DNA of 51,571 bases from Candidatus Cloacimonadota bacterium (lineage in GTDB: Bacteria; Cloacimonadota; Cloacimonadia; JGIOTU-2). The stretch lies in contig JAGXLO010000003.1 of assembly GCA_018334695.1 (NCBI GenBank), positions 1-51,571 of the forward strand, written 5' to 3'. The notes under the pieces were generated by a model that ran no database searches, was not told where the DNA came from, and saw only the letters and a list, made by a program, of their open reading frames with translations. The translations under genes were made by a program, and so were the position numbers. Of this stretch, positions 1-8,858 are shown piece after piece (position 1 is the stretch's first letter; each line of letters starts with the position of its first letter).

Positions 1-20
1 TGTTTTAGTTTGTTTCTCAT
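1..20 (-). CDS. Start of a protein gene leaving the left edge (partial)
   Basis: On the minus strand an ATG at 20-18 is preceded by AGGAGT five bases upstream (26-31), and the frame stays open for the six codons visible (MRNKLK). This looks like a genuine translation start, and a short basic N-terminus would suit a signal or membrane leader. Nothing about function can be said from six residues. Confidence 0.35.
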
Positions 21-851
21 ATTTTACTCCTTTTTTACTAAAATTTCATCGCTAATTTCATTGAAATCACACTTCATTCGATTTTAATTTTTTCTATACA
101 CTTCCGCCAAGGAATGGTCCATGGCGGCTCGTAAATAAAATTGTAACAAGGATCGCTTTTTGTTTCATCATAACCCTTTTCCAGCAGTTATATATGCTGC
201 TAAGAAGTTAAATTGGATTTATATTATTATTCTTAAGCATAAAAATATGCCTAAAGCAAGGATAATTAATATTTTGAGGATGAAAAGTAATATATAAATT
301 GTAGAGCTTCTCCTTTACATTCTCTATGATCATAAAATGCTGGGAAATATGAAAATAAATCATATTATTCATTTAAGCTCCAATCACTTCTTGCTTATTA
401 CGTGATTAATGCATAAGCACTTCAGTTTTGACCACTTTCCCTAAGTATATATTTAATGTTCTTAGTCAATTTTTTTATTTATTTTTTAGAGAGAAAAATT
501 TTTAACTAAAAGAAGAGCAATATATTAATTTCATGTACATTTGTAAGTGGATTTTAATTACACTCTTAATAGTGCTTAGCCTGGAGATTTTTAATAGAGA
601 GGTGACTTTTCTTTGCTAGAAAAATCCATTTGGCTTAGATCTTCTCTTATTTTCTTTACTCTTTTAAAAGTAAATTACATATTTTTATTTAACCTTCCAA
701 ACTTTTTTTATACTCTTCATTCATTTATTATTTTCCCCTGTGGGATATTATTTTTCATTTTCAAAGTTACAAATTATGTTAAGAGCATTAGCAATAAAAA
801 GAGATTGCTCTCCAGTCTAATGATTTCAAGATAAAAGTAAAAAATTTTTAG
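21..851. other. Gene-poor region
   Basis: About 830 bases without a convincing gene. It holds the ribosome-binding site of the left-edge gene, a GC-rich palindrome at 104-127 and AT-rich sequence. A 73-codon TTG-initiated frame at 613-834 has a purine-rich site upstream (597-605), but its product is a low-complexity string of F, I, L and K that I do not recognise. No tRNA, rRNA or factor-independent terminator was recognised. Confidence 0.5.
104..127. repeat. GC-rich nested palindrome
   Basis: CCGCCA at 104-109 pairs with TGGCGG at 122-127, and GGA at 111-113 pairs with TCC at 118-120 inside it, leaving an ATGG loop and one A/A mismatch. The stem stands out from the very AT-rich surroundings. 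No T run follows on either strand, so it is not an ordinary terminator. It lies about 85 bases upstream of the left-edge start codon, so a regulatory or dispersed-repeat role is possible. Confidence 0.45.
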
Positions 852-1310
852 TTATAAGTTAACTTTAGTCTGCCTTATCGCTTCATAAACTGCCACCGCT
901 ACGCTATTACTTAAATTAATAGAGCGGATTTTGTCACTCATGGGGATTCTGCAGCAATTATCCCAATTTTTCTTTAATATCCGCATAGGAATTCCCCTTG
1001 TTTCCGGACCAAAAATGAGATAATCACCTGGTAAAAAACCAAAATCGGTATAATTTTTATCAGCTTTTGTGGAAAAATATATCTTTCTACCTGCTTGAGC
1101 GTATTCCAAAAAATCCTGCCAGGAATCATGCATAACTAACTCCAGTTTGTTCCAGTAATCCAAACCTGCTCTTTTTACGTGGTGGTCGGTTAGGAGGAAC
1201 TTCATCGGTTTCACAATATGCAGCCTGGCATTTACGCCAACGCAGATTCTACCGATATTTCCGGTATTAGCTGGAATCTCGGGTTCGTATAAAACAATAT
1301 TAAAATTCAT
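852..1310 (-). CDS. trmL: tRNA (cytidine/uridine(34)-2'-O)-methyltransferase TrmL
   Basis: SPOUT-fold methyltransferase of 152 residues, the usual TrmL size, which 2'-O-methylates the wobble nucleotide of tRNA-Leu using SAM. The three SPOUT/TrmL motifs are visible: NTGNIGRIC near the N-terminus, GPETRGIP in the middle, and INLSNSVAVAVYE at the C-terminal trefoil knot. A longer in-frame start exists at 1340, but the conserved protein begins MNFNIVLYEPEIPANTG, so I start at 1310. That ATG lies one base after the stop codon of the upstream mlaE gene, which suggests translational coupling. It is the last gene of the long minus-strand block; no clear hairpin terminator follows. Confidence 0.93.
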   Translation of the reverse strand: MNFNIVLYEPEIPANTGNIGRICVGVNARLHIVKPMKFLLTDHHVKRAGLDYWNKLELVMHDSWQDFLEYAQAGRKIYFSTKADKNYTDFGFLPGDYLIFGPETRGIPMRILKKNWDNCCRIPMSDKIRSINLSNSVAVAVYEAIRQTKVNL

Positions 1311-1311
1311 T

Positions 1312-2088
1312 CTATTGAAACAGGATAGAGGCAACAGCAAAATCCGTTATCAGAATGAGAATACAGCCATAAACTACTGATTTCGTAGCAACCTTGCGTA
1401 CTCCCTGAGCTCCTTCTCTGGCGTAATATCCTGTAAAACAGCCTATGGAAGTAATGATAAAACCAAAAAACAGAGCTTTTATGATTCCACTCCAAAAATC
1501 TAACGGTTCGAAAAATGCTTTAATGCCGTTAACAAATTCAGCGTGAGTTACATTATAAACTCCCAGAGATACAAAATAGCCAGAGACTATACCGAAAAGA
1601 TTGGAGAAAGTGGTCAATACAGGAAGCATGAGTGAGCCAGCTAAGATACGAGGAAAAAAAAGATAATCAAAGGGATTTATAGATAGCATTTCCAGTGCAT
1701 CAATTTGATTAGATATACGCATAGAGCCGATCTCTGCTGCCATAGAAGCTCCGATCTTGCCTGCCAGCACCAGGGCTGTAAGTACAGGTGCCAGCTCGAT
1801 CATAGTGGATTTGGTTATCATTACTCCTACCAGTCTATTGGGCAAAAATCCACTTGTTTGGTAGGAAGCCTGCACAGCAGTAACCATTCCCGTAAAAATT
1901 GAAGTTATGGCTATCAATGGAATGGAAGCTACACCTATGTTATACATTTGAAGAAAAAGTTGTTTCCAGCGTTTTCCCAAAAATTTAGCACTGAGGAAGG
2001 TATTATAGACAAAAATACAGTATCTTCCTATACTTTGCAGAAATTTTAGAGAGTTATTACCAATCCAAAAAAATATTCTTGCGACCAT
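1312..2088 (-). CDS. mlaE: MlaE-family ABC transporter permease
   Basis: Inner-membrane permease of the Mla/Ttg2 phospholipid transport family (258 residues). The family core runs from the first membrane segment (about 50-75, IPLIAITSIFTGMV) through the EIGSMRISNQIDALEMLSINP motif, which matches the conserved EIGTMrVseQIDALe signature, to three further membrane segments. MlaE works with an MlaF ATPase and an MlaD MCE protein to move lipids between the inner and outer membranes, implying a diderm envelope. No mlaF or mlaD is seen here; the ATPase may lie beyond the left edge or elsewhere. It begins two bases after the dnaB stop. Confidence 0.92.
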   Translation of the reverse strand: MVARIFFWIGNNSLKFLQSIGRYCIFVYNTFLSAKFLGKRWKQLFLQMYNIGVASIPLIAITSIFTGMVTAVQASYQTSGFLPNRLVGVMITKSTMIELAPVLTALVLAGKIGASMAAEIGSMRISNQIDALEMLSINPFDYLFFPRILAGSLMLPVLTTFSNLFGIVSGYFVSLGVYNVTHAEFVNGIKAFFEPLDFWSGIIKALFFGFIITSIGCFTGYYAREGAQGVRKVATKSVVYGCILILITDFAVASILFQ

Positions 2089-2090
2089 AT

Positions 2091-3452
2091 TTAACGCAGA
2101 GGTTTAAATAGAGTATATTCTCCAATGAATTCCATTTTCACTCTCCCCTGAGGTCCATTTCTATTTTTGGAAATATTAACTTCCGCAATACCTGGCTCAT
2201 CACTTTCTTCGTTGTAATAATCATCACGATACAGCATAAGGACCAGATCTGCATCCTGTTCGATAGCACCGGATTCCCTCAAGTCAGCCAGCACAGGACG
2301 TTTATTCTGCCTTGTTTCGGGTGCACGACTAAGCTGTGAGATTGAAATAATGGGTATTTCCAGCTCTTTTGCCATAATTTTTATTGCTCGAGAGATTTCT
2401 GTCATCTCCTGGGTACGGCTATTCCTTGTTCTTATGGGAACCATAAGTTGCATGTAGTCTATAACCAGCATATCCAAGCCTTCTTCTGCCTTTAGACGTC
2501 TGGCTTTAGAACGCATATCAGAGATCGTATTGCTGCCTCTATCATCTATATAAAGCGGGGCGCCTGTCAGTTCATCCCCCACAGTGGTAATTCTAAAAAT
2601 TTTTGATTGGTTTATGTTGTATCCATGTAGCATCTCAGAAAGTGATACTTCCGCGGCAGAGCTGAGCATACGCATAAGCAACTTTTCCTTATCCATTTCC
2701 AGGCTAAAAATACCCACACTTTTTCTTTGATGCATTGCAGCATGAAAGGCCATGTTCATAGCCAGAGATGTTTTACCCATACTGGGTCGGGCTGCAACTA
2801 CGATGAATTGTCCCGGATGAAAACCACCGGTTTTTTCATCAAGTTCGGCAAACCCGGAGGCAATACCAACTACGCCTGATTTACGAGATGCAATTTTTTC
2901 AATATCTTTAATCGTTTCATTTACATAATTGGAAACGAGTTCAAAACCTTCATGTCTAAGGTTCTGAGTAACATCAAATATCATTTTTTCCGAGTATTCA
3001 ATAATGTCGTTACTATCCTGATCAGAATTAAGGCATTTATCTGTTATTCTGCGAGATACTTCAATTAGTTTTCTCAAAATACCTTTTTCAATAATGATTT
3101 GGCAATGTGCTTCCACATTAGCGCTGGAAGTAACAATTTCCGAGATATCCGACAGATAAGGTGTGCCCCCCACATCTTCCAGATGCCCTTCTTTTTTCAA
3201 TTCATCAATAAGGGTAATAAGATCTATCTCTACATCTGAATTAAAAAGAACCTTTATGGCGCGAAAGATCAATTTGTGTGCATTTTTATAAAAATATTCT
3301 TCTTTGATTAGCTCCAGAATTCTACTTACTGCCCAGCTATCAATTAGAGCAGCACTCAAAATAGCTGCTTCTGCATTTACGTCATGGGGAGGAACTTTCA
3401 GATCATTGTAATCCGGTGACTGATTCCTGTTTTCGTTTCTCTGATTTGCCAT
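2091..3452 (-). CDS. dnaB: Replicative DNA helicase DnaB
   Basis: Hexameric 5'-3' replication fork helicase, 453 residues. The N-terminal DnaB domain starts around residue 18 (PPHDVNAEAAILSAAL) and the RecA-like motor begins near 195. The Walker A loop is ARPSMGKTS, Walker B is LDMLVIDYMQLM, and the C-terminal motifs SQLSRAPE and LRESGAIEQDADLV are present. No intein or insertion. The ATG lies six bases downstream of the molybdoenzyme large subunit, and mlaE follows immediately, so it appears to be in one transcript with unrelated genes. Usual neighbours such as rplI are absent. Confidence 0.97.
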   Translation of the reverse strand: MANQRNENRNQSPDYNDLKVPPHDVNAEAAILSAALIDSWAVSRILELIKEEYFYKNAHKLIFRAIKVLFNSDVEIDLITLIDELKKEGHLEDVGGTPYLSDISEIVTSSANVEAHCQIIIEKGILRKLIEVSRRITDKCLNSDQDSNDIIEYSEKMIFDVTQNLRHEGFELVSNYVNETIKDIEKIASRKSGVVGIASGFAELDEKTGGFHPGQFIVVAARPSMGKTSLAMNMAFHAAMHQRKSVGIFSLEMDKEKLLMRMLSSAAEVSLSEMLHGYNINQSKIFRITTVGDELTGAPLYIDDRGSNTISDMRSKARRLKAEEGLDMLVIDYMQLMVPIRTRNSRTQEMTEISRAIKIMAKELEIPIISISQLSRAPETRQNKRPVLADLRESGAIEQDADLVLMLYRDDYYNEESDEPGIAEVNISKNRNGPQGRVKMEFIGEYTLFKPLR

Positions 3453-3458
3453 AATATT

Positions 3459-5795
3459 TTATTCTTTATTCAATTTTTGTATTCCTTTTAGCACCTTTTG
3501 CGGAGTAATGGGAAGAGTCTTTATGCGCACACCTGTAGCATTATACACTGCATTAGCTATAGCTGCGGGTGGTGTGTCAATACCAATCTCACCTACGGAT
3601 TTTGCACCAAATGGACCTGAAGGTTCATAGCTTTCTGCAAATTCAACTGTGATTTTACCAACATCTTTACGGCTGGGAATTTTATAATTCATGAGATTGT
3701 TGGTCAACATTTTACCTTTTTTGGAATAAACTACATTCTCTGTACTTGCCATACCAATCCCCTGTAAAATTCCACCTTCTACTTGAATTCTTGCCAGGTT
3801 AGGATTTATGGGAGTTCCACAATCCACAACTCCTACATAATTTAATACTTCATACTTTCCAGTTTCCAGATCCAGTTCAATTTCCACGAAGCCAGACATA
3901 AAGGGAGGGGGGGATTTAGGAGAGGTATTAGAACCACTGGCAATCAGCTGCTGCATATCTTCGGCATATCCATAATAAAGACCGGATGACAATTCTTCCA
4001 GAGTAATTGATTTGGTGCCGTCTTTCAAATTTACTTTACAATCTTCAAAAATTACCTGGTCTTTGCTTTTCGCATCCAGAGCTTTTGCACCTGCTTCCAA
4101 AATTTTTTCTTTCATATTCAAGCCTGCTTTTCTGGCTGCATTACCAGTCACAAAAGTAGTACTTGAGGCATAAGCTCCCACGTCAAAGGGAGTTGTATCC
4201 GTATCAGAAGAAGTAACTACTACTCTTTCCACCGGTATTCCCAGAGCTTCTGCTGCAATCTGTGCCAGAATCGTATCACTGCCTGTTCCCAGGTCTGTAG
4301 CACCAACCAGTAGATTAAAAAAACCGTCATCATTCAGTTTGAGTACTGCAGAACCCATATCGATCAGAGGAATTCCAGAGCCTTGCATTGAGATGGCATT
4401 TCCTACACTTCTAACCTTATTTTTTCCTATTTTTTTCGAAGGATATTTTTCATACCAGCCAATCAACTCTTTCCCTCTTTTAATACAGTAATCCAGCTTA
4501 CAACTTTCCATGGTTTGAGGAATACCTTCGGTTCCTTCACCCATCACTTTAAAAACAGGTGAGGTTTCTCCCTCTTTGATGCAATTTTTCTCTCGCAATT
4601 CCGTGGGATCCATATCGATTTTATCAGCCAGTTCTTTGATGGCAGATTCCATAGCAAAATTACCCTGTATAGCACCGTACCCTCTATAAGCTCCTGCCGG
4701 ACAGGTGTTTGTGTAAACAACCTTTCCTTCAAAGCGCAAGTTTTCTGCTTTATTATAAAGTGGCAGCACTTTTGATCCGGCTACCATAAAAGTTGTGAGG
4801 GCATGTTCCGCATAAGCTCCTGTGTTAGAAAGTAATTGCATATCTATTGCTTCAATTATGCCATCTTTAGTTGCACCCAGAGTCACATCAAAGCGCATAG
4901 GATGACGTGTAAAAGTATTTTCAAATACTTCTTTTCTAGAATAAAAACAGCGCGAGGGTTTACCTGTTTTAAGTGTAACTATGGCAGCAAAAATATCACA
5001 ATGAATAGCCTGTTTTCCGCCAAAGCCACCACCGATTCTGGGTTTTATAATCCTGATCTCTTTTAAAGGCTTATCCAGTGCTTCACCTATAATTCTGCGA
5101 GTATGATAGGGATTTTGAGTAGATGTAATAATATTCAATCTATCCTGATAATCAAGATAGGCAGTGGCGCAATGAGGTTCCATAGCTGTATGTTGCTGAG
5201 CTTGAGTATAGTATCTTTCCTTTACTACTATATCAGATTCCTCCACTTTTTTATCCACATTCCCTACCACCATTGTGTCTGTATAAGAACAGGCAATATT
5301 ATTTTTGGGATCAAAGCCCATGGGAAACATTTCATAAATTTTGTCTTCAGGGTGGATAACTGCCGAATTACCTTCTGCTTCTTCAAAATCCAACACAGGC
5401 TCCAATACGTCATATTGCACATCAATAAGATCAAGAGCTTTCTCAGCGGCTTCTCCTGTTCTTGCAGCTACTATTGCCACTTCATCACCTACATAGCGAA
5501 CGTATTGATCCAGTATAAATTTATCCTTGGGAGAAGGTTCGGGATAGCCCTGACCTGCTCTAGTTATAGGATTTCTGGGGACATCGTTATGAGTAAGAAT
5601 TACTTCTACTTCTTCTATCTCTAACGCTCTACTCAAATCTATTGATCTAATTTTAGCAAAAGCATGAGGACTTCTCAGAAATTTTACTCGAAGAGCATTT
5701 TTATCAACGAAATCATCAGTATAAGCCGGTTTCCCTTGTAAAAGACCTTTTCCGTCAACCTTAGGAATAGATTTCTTAACTTCTTTAAAATTCAT
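3459..5795 (-). CDS. Xanthine dehydrogenase-family molybdopterin-binding subunit
   Basis: Large catalytic subunit (778 residues) of a three-part molybdenum hydroxylase. Molybdopterin-contact loops are visible: RIGGGFGGK, CPAGAYRGYGAIQGNFAMES, the loop GATDLGTGSDT, and near the C-terminus GAKSVGEIG, which carries the catalytic Glu of the family. Such enzymes hydroxylate purines or other N-heterocycles. The AYRGYG form rather than AMRGFG means the substrate cannot be fixed as xanthine from sequence alone. It starts at 5795, sharing one base with the stop codon of the 2Fe-2S subunit, and has a GGGAGTGG ribosome-binding site. The order FAD, FeS, Mo subunit matches many anaerobe operons. No XdhC-type maturation gene is adjacent. 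Confidence 0.93.
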   Translation of the reverse strand: MNFKEVKKSIPKVDGKGLLQGKPAYTDDFVDKNALRVKFLRSPHAFAKIRSIDLSRALEIEEVEVILTHNDVPRNPITRAGQGYPEPSPKDKFILDQYVRYVGDEVAIVAARTGEAAEKALDLIDVQYDVLEPVLDFEEAEGNSAVIHPEDKIYEMFPMGFDPKNNIACSYTDTMVVGNVDKKVEESDIVVKERYYTQAQQHTAMEPHCATAYLDYQDRLNIITSTQNPYHTRRIIGEALDKPLKEIRIIKPRIGGGFGGKQAIHCDIFAAIVTLKTGKPSRCFYSRKEVFENTFTRHPMRFDVTLGATKDGIIEAIDMQLLSNTGAYAEHALTTFMVAGSKVLPLYNKAENLRFEGKVVYTNTCPAGAYRGYGAIQGNFAMESAIKELADKIDMDPTELREKNCIKEGETSPVFKVMGEGTEGIPQTMESCKLDYCIKRGKELIGWYEKYPSKKIGKNKVRSVGNAISMQGSGIPLIDMGSAVLKLNDDGFFNLLVGATDLGTGSDTILAQIAAEALGIPVERVVVTSSDTDTTPFDVGAYASSTTFVTGNAARKAGLNMKEKILEAGAKALDAKSKDQVIFEDCKVNLKDGTKSITLEELSSGLYYGYAEDMQQLIASGSNTSPKSPPPFMSGFVEIELDLETGKYEVLNYVGVVDCGTPINPNLARIQVEGGILQGIGMASTENVVYSKKGKMLTNNLMNYKIPSRKDVGKITVEFAESYEPSGPFGAKSVGEIGIDTPPAAIANAVYNATGVRIKTLPITPQKVLKGIQKLNKE

Positions 5796-6244
5796 TATTC
5801 CACTCCCAAATACTTTTTGATGCCCCGCATTTGTCCTTCATAACCAGAACAACGGCAATAATTTCCCACGAGATACTGTTTGATTTGTTCTTCAGTGGGA
5901 TTAGGGATCTCCTGTTTGAGGGCATAAGTTGTAACTACCAAAGCAGGTCCGCAATATCCACACTGGTCTGCTCCCTCATTGATAATATACTCTGTAATCT
6001 TATCTGCTTCTTCACCCAAACCTTCTACAGTGGTAATCTCATGATTCTGAGCTCTAACTGCTAAATAGCAGCAGGACAGCACAGGTTTACCATCCACAAG
6101 TACAGAGCAAGCTCCACAGCTTCCGGTATCACAACCGCGTCGTACACTTGTAAAACCCAGCTCTCTGAGAATATCAAGGAGAAATGCATCCGGATTTGTA
6201 TCCAAAGAATAAAATTTTCCATTAACATGCAATTCTATCTTCAT
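5795..6244 (-). CDS. Xanthine dehydrogenase-family 2Fe-2S subunit
   Basis: Small iron-sulfur subunit (149 residues) that passes electrons from the molybdenum centre to FAD. The N-terminal plant-type ferredoxin domain carries RRGCDTGSCGACSVLVDGK followed by LSC, giving the four ligands of the first cluster. The C-terminal helical domain holds QCGYCGPALV and NYCRCSGYEG, the ligands of the second. Length and layout are standard. The start ATG overlaps the stop of the FAD subunit by four bases (ATGA) and the stop overlaps the start of the large subunit, so the three are tightly coupled. Confidence 0.96.
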   Translation of the reverse strand: MKIELHVNGKFYSLDTNPDAFLLDILRELGFTSVRRGCDTGSCGACSVLVDGKPVLSCCYLAVRAQNHEITTVEGLGEEADKITEYIINEGADQCGYCGPALVVTTYALKQEIPNPTEEQIKQYLVGNYCRCSGYEGQMRGIKKYLGVE

Positions 6245-7029
6245 TCCATAACCTCCTCTAAAGCTTTTCTAATCAGAACCCTGGCAATACTTCTCCTGTA
6301 CTCTGCCGAAGCCTTGTGGTCCCGGCCGAATTTAGTTTCCTCAACTGCGATATTAGCTATCTCTTTGATATTACTTTTTTTCAATCTTCCGGAATTTGCC
6401 TTCTTAACAGCTTTAGTAGGTATCGTGGCAATCATAGGTCTTGCTCCAATGGTGAATAAAATATTATCTCTTTTGGAAGCGGCTACGGAAAGAACCGGTA
6501 TATCTTCTGCAGTATTTTGCATGGATTTAAAAGCAAATTTACCTTTCTCCTTTTTCAATCGAATCTGTTTGAGAATATCCCTGCTGATATCTCGCCTTTT
6601 GATGAAATCTAAAATTGAAATGGAGCCGTATTCATATAAATCCAGAGTGCAGTCCAAAACAGAAAGAAGGCTGATAGTTTCCGAAAAGCCCAATCTGCCA
6701 AAAATTGAACCACCAAAAGTAGCATTATTTCTAAATTGCACCCCAACGATATTTTGCAGAGCACTTGAAAAATAATCTCCGAAATGATTTTTTATAATTT
6801 TATTTGTTTCGACTTCACGCAGACTGGTATAAGCACCAATTTTAATCTCAGATTCTGTTTCAGTGATACAATTAAGATTGAGATTGCTTAAATCTACAGC
6901 TGTAGAATACTCTTTGTTGCTTAGTCTAATAAAAGTAGAACCACCTAGAACTACAGCATTCCTATCACTTTTAATAATTTTCATAGCATCTAAAAAGTTT
7001 TTGGGGCTTTTGTAATTTTTAAACTTCAT
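6241..7029 (-). CDS. Xanthine dehydrogenase-family FAD-binding subunit
   Basis: CO dehydrogenase/xanthine dehydrogenase FAD-binding medium subunit, 262 residues. The N-terminal FAD fold shows VVLGGSTFIRLSNKEY and the second flavin loop NATFGGSIFGRLGFSE (usual form aTiGGNi...). The C-terminal domain includes IGARPMIA and ends with the A.YRRSIARVLIRKAL helix typical of the family. It hands electrons from the 2Fe-2S subunit to NAD+ or ferredoxin. GAGGAA precedes the ATG. It lies 30 bases after the uracil-DNA glycosylase gene. Confidence 0.92.
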   Translation of the reverse strand: MKFKNYKSPKNFLDAMKIIKSDRNAVVLGGSTFIRLSNKEYSTAVDLSNLNLNCITETESEIKIGAYTSLREVETNKIIKNHFGDYFSSALQNIVGVQFRNNATFGGSIFGRLGFSETISLLSVLDCTLDLYEYGSISILDFIKRRDISRDILKQIRLKKEKGKFAFKSMQNTAEDIPVLSVAASKRDNILFTIGARPMIATIPTKAVKKANSGRLKKSNIKEIANIAVEETKFGRDHKASAEYRRSIARVLIRKALEEVME

Positions 7030-7059
7030 AATTTATTCCTCAACTTTGATTTAAATTCA

Positions 7060-7716
7060 TTACAAATATTTATCACGCAATTTTTTTAGGTCTTCCCAGG
7101 CTGGCCTTTTCCAATTGGGATGGTACAACAAAGCAGAAGGATGATAAGTGACCATTAGATCCGTATTTTGGAAGGTAAAAATTGAATTGCGTAAATTTGA
7201 TAAAGAAGTTTGTTTTTCCAACAATGTATTTCCGGCTACTTTGCCCAGAGCACAAATCAAATTAGGTTTTATAATTTTTATTTGTTGATAGAGAAAAGGT
7301 AAGCAGGCTTTAATCTCATCAGCTCTGGGATCACGATTTTTGGGAGGACGACATTTTACTATATTAGTAATGTAAACATCTTGCCGCGAAAGATCAATAG
7401 CGGATAACATCTTAGTAAACAACTTACCTGCTTTGCCTACAAAGGGTCTTCCTGTTTTATCTTCTTGGGCGCCTGGACCTTCTCCCACAAACATAATGTT
7501 TGCATCTGCATCTCCTTCTCCCAGAACAAAATTATTTCTTTTTTCTGCTAATATACAACGTTGGCAGTCTTTATATTTTTCATAAATTTCATCCAGATAG
7601 TCCCGTTTTTGCGTAGGGGTAATTTTATTTGTAATTACATCTTTAACACCGGAAAGTTTTAGTATCTCAATACGTTTCTCTTTGTTACTCAAAAATTTAT
7701 GCAACCGTTTCTCCAT
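7060..7716 (-). CDS. Type-4 uracil-DNA glycosylase with 4Fe-4S cluster
   Basis: Family 4 UDG (218 residues) that removes uracil from DNA after cytosine deamination. The four cluster cysteines are visible: C..C in KDCQRCIL, then KCRPP and KACLPFL spaced by 15 residues. The active-site motif GEGPGAQED and the C-terminal TYHPSALLYHPNWKR loop are intact. An N-terminal extension of about 45 residues precedes the domain. No strong Shine-Dalgarno sequence is seen, but the ATG at 7716 is the only one in a suitable place. It is followed by the XDH-family operon. Confidence 0.93.
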   Translation of the reverse strand: MEKRLHKFLSNKEKRIEILKLSGVKDVITNKITPTQKRDYLDEIYEKYKDCQRCILAEKRNNFVLGEGDADANIMFVGEGPGAQEDKTGRPFVGKAGKLFTKMLSAIDLSRQDVYITNIVKCRPPKNRDPRADEIKACLPFLYQQIKIIKPNLICALGKVAGNTLLEKQTSLSNLRNSIFTFQNTDLMVTYHPSALLYHPNWKRPAWEDLKKLRDKYL

Positions 7717-7785
7717 TCAAAAAATAATTAGCCAGAAGTCAAACATACAAGCGAGACTTCTGGCATATAATTTAATTATTGCAAT

Positions 7786-8055
7786 TTACTTTCTTCTTTT
7801 TGGACTATCAATAATTTCTGCCATCCTGCCTGCTTCTTCCGATTTTTTTTCTTCCGGGATCATGTAGTCGGGAATATTATTAGTAACAATATGTTCCAGA
7901 GCAAGAGTGGTAAGTTTTTCTGTAAACTCTTTTTTTACAGAAAATGGCACTTTTGATAGACGTTTAAATTCCTTATTTGCCAATAGAAGAAACAAATAAG
8001 AACAATTATTTTCTTCGATAAACTCCAATAATTCTGTATCTGTGATTTCTCTCAT
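7786..8055 (-). CDS. rpoZ: RNA polymerase omega subunit-like protein
   Basis: An 89-residue acidic-tailed protein starting 14 bases after gmk, the classic place of rpoZ. The segment YLFLLLANKEFKRL resembles the omega helix YELVLLAAKRARQL, and KLTTLALEHIVTNNI resembles KPTTIALEEIAEGKI, with the expected spacing. Omega assists assembly of the beta' subunit and can bind ppGpp. The match is distant, so the call rests partly on synteny. GAGGT lies five bases before the ATG. The C-terminal 25 residues are charged and probably disordered. Confidence 0.68.
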   Translation of the reverse strand: MREITDTELLEFIEENNCSYLFLLLANKEFKRLSKVPFSVKKEFTEKLTTLALEHIVTNNIPDYMIPEEKKSEEAGRMAEIIDSPKRRK

Positions 8056-8069
8056 TTTTACCTCGTAAT

Positions 8070-8639
8070 TTATTTTAAACTTTTATTATCAATAATTTCT
8101 AATATTTTTTCTACTAATCTATCCAGATCATCATTGACAAGTAAAACATCATAGTCTGTGGCATCAGCAAATTCCTGCTTGGCATTTTTTAATCTGAGTT
8201 GAATATCGGCTTCATTATCAGTTTCACGCTTTCTTAACCTGTTTTCCAGCTCTTTCATGCTGGGTGGAAACAAAAAAATAGACAAACTTTGGGGATAAGC
8301 AGACATTAACTGTCTGGCTCCTTTTGTATCTATGTCAAGGATTACATGTTTATTTTTATTTAAAACATTTTCTACCACTTTTTTGGAAGTTCCATAGAGA
8401 TGACCATGTACTTTTGCCCATTCTGCAAAGACATCTTGCTTAAGCATTTGATTAAATTTTTCTCGGCTGATAAAATAATAATCTACACCATCAGTTTCAT
8501 TTTTTCGTGGTTTTCTGGTAGTATAAGAAATTGAGTAAGCAACATCGTTTCTGCGAGCCAAAATCTCGTCACAGACGGTACTTTTTCCACCCCCTGAAGG
8601 CGAAGAGATGATAATCGGGAAATATTTTTTCTGAGTCAT
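8070..8639 (-). CDS. gmk: Guanylate kinase
   Basis: Phosphorylates GMP to GDP with ATP in purine nucleotide synthesis. The 189-residue protein has the P-loop SSPSGGGKST at residues 12-21, the GMP-binding block SYTTRKPRKNETDGVDYYF, the segment AEWAKVHGHLYGTS, and ILDIDTKGARQL. All are textbook guanylate kinase motifs. It begins a new transcription run after a 219-base gap; a TTGACA hexamer lies on the coding strand at 8679-8674, 34 bases before the ATG, without a good -10 box. rpoZ follows, as in many bacteria. Confidence 0.97.
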   Translation of the reverse strand: MTQKKYFPIIISSPSGGGKSTVCDEILARRNDVAYSISYTTRKPRKNETDGVDYYFISREKFNQMLKQDVFAEWAKVHGHLYGTSKKVVENVLNKNKHVILDIDTKGARQLMSAYPQSLSIFLFPPSMKELENRLRKRETDNEADIQLRLKNAKQEFADATDYDVLLVNDDLDRLVEKILEIIDNKSLK

Positions 8640-8858
8640 GATTTTTGTTCAGAAATTTGAAACTGAAATATATTGTCAAATTTTTTGGATGTTGAATTAT
8701 TATTTGCGTTACACTAATTAAACCAACAATAAATATCTTAGTAAATAAAAGTTAATGTTGTTGTGATTTCCAGAATACGAAATACCTGGTTGAATATTAG
8801 TTTTTTTGAAATATCATGTTTATTCAAAAAGATAATGGATTGATTGAAATCTTAACTT

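Noticed and set aside
613..834. A 73-codon TTG-initiated frame with a purine-rich site upstream
   Set aside because: The product is low-complexity and hydrophobic, unlike any family I recognise, and the surrounding region has no coding character. Left as part of the gene-poor stretch.
8803..8830. Inverted repeat TTTTTGAA/TTCAAAAA as a terminator of the dcw operon
   Set aside because: The stem is entirely weak A/T pairs except one G-C, and no T run follows on the minus strand.
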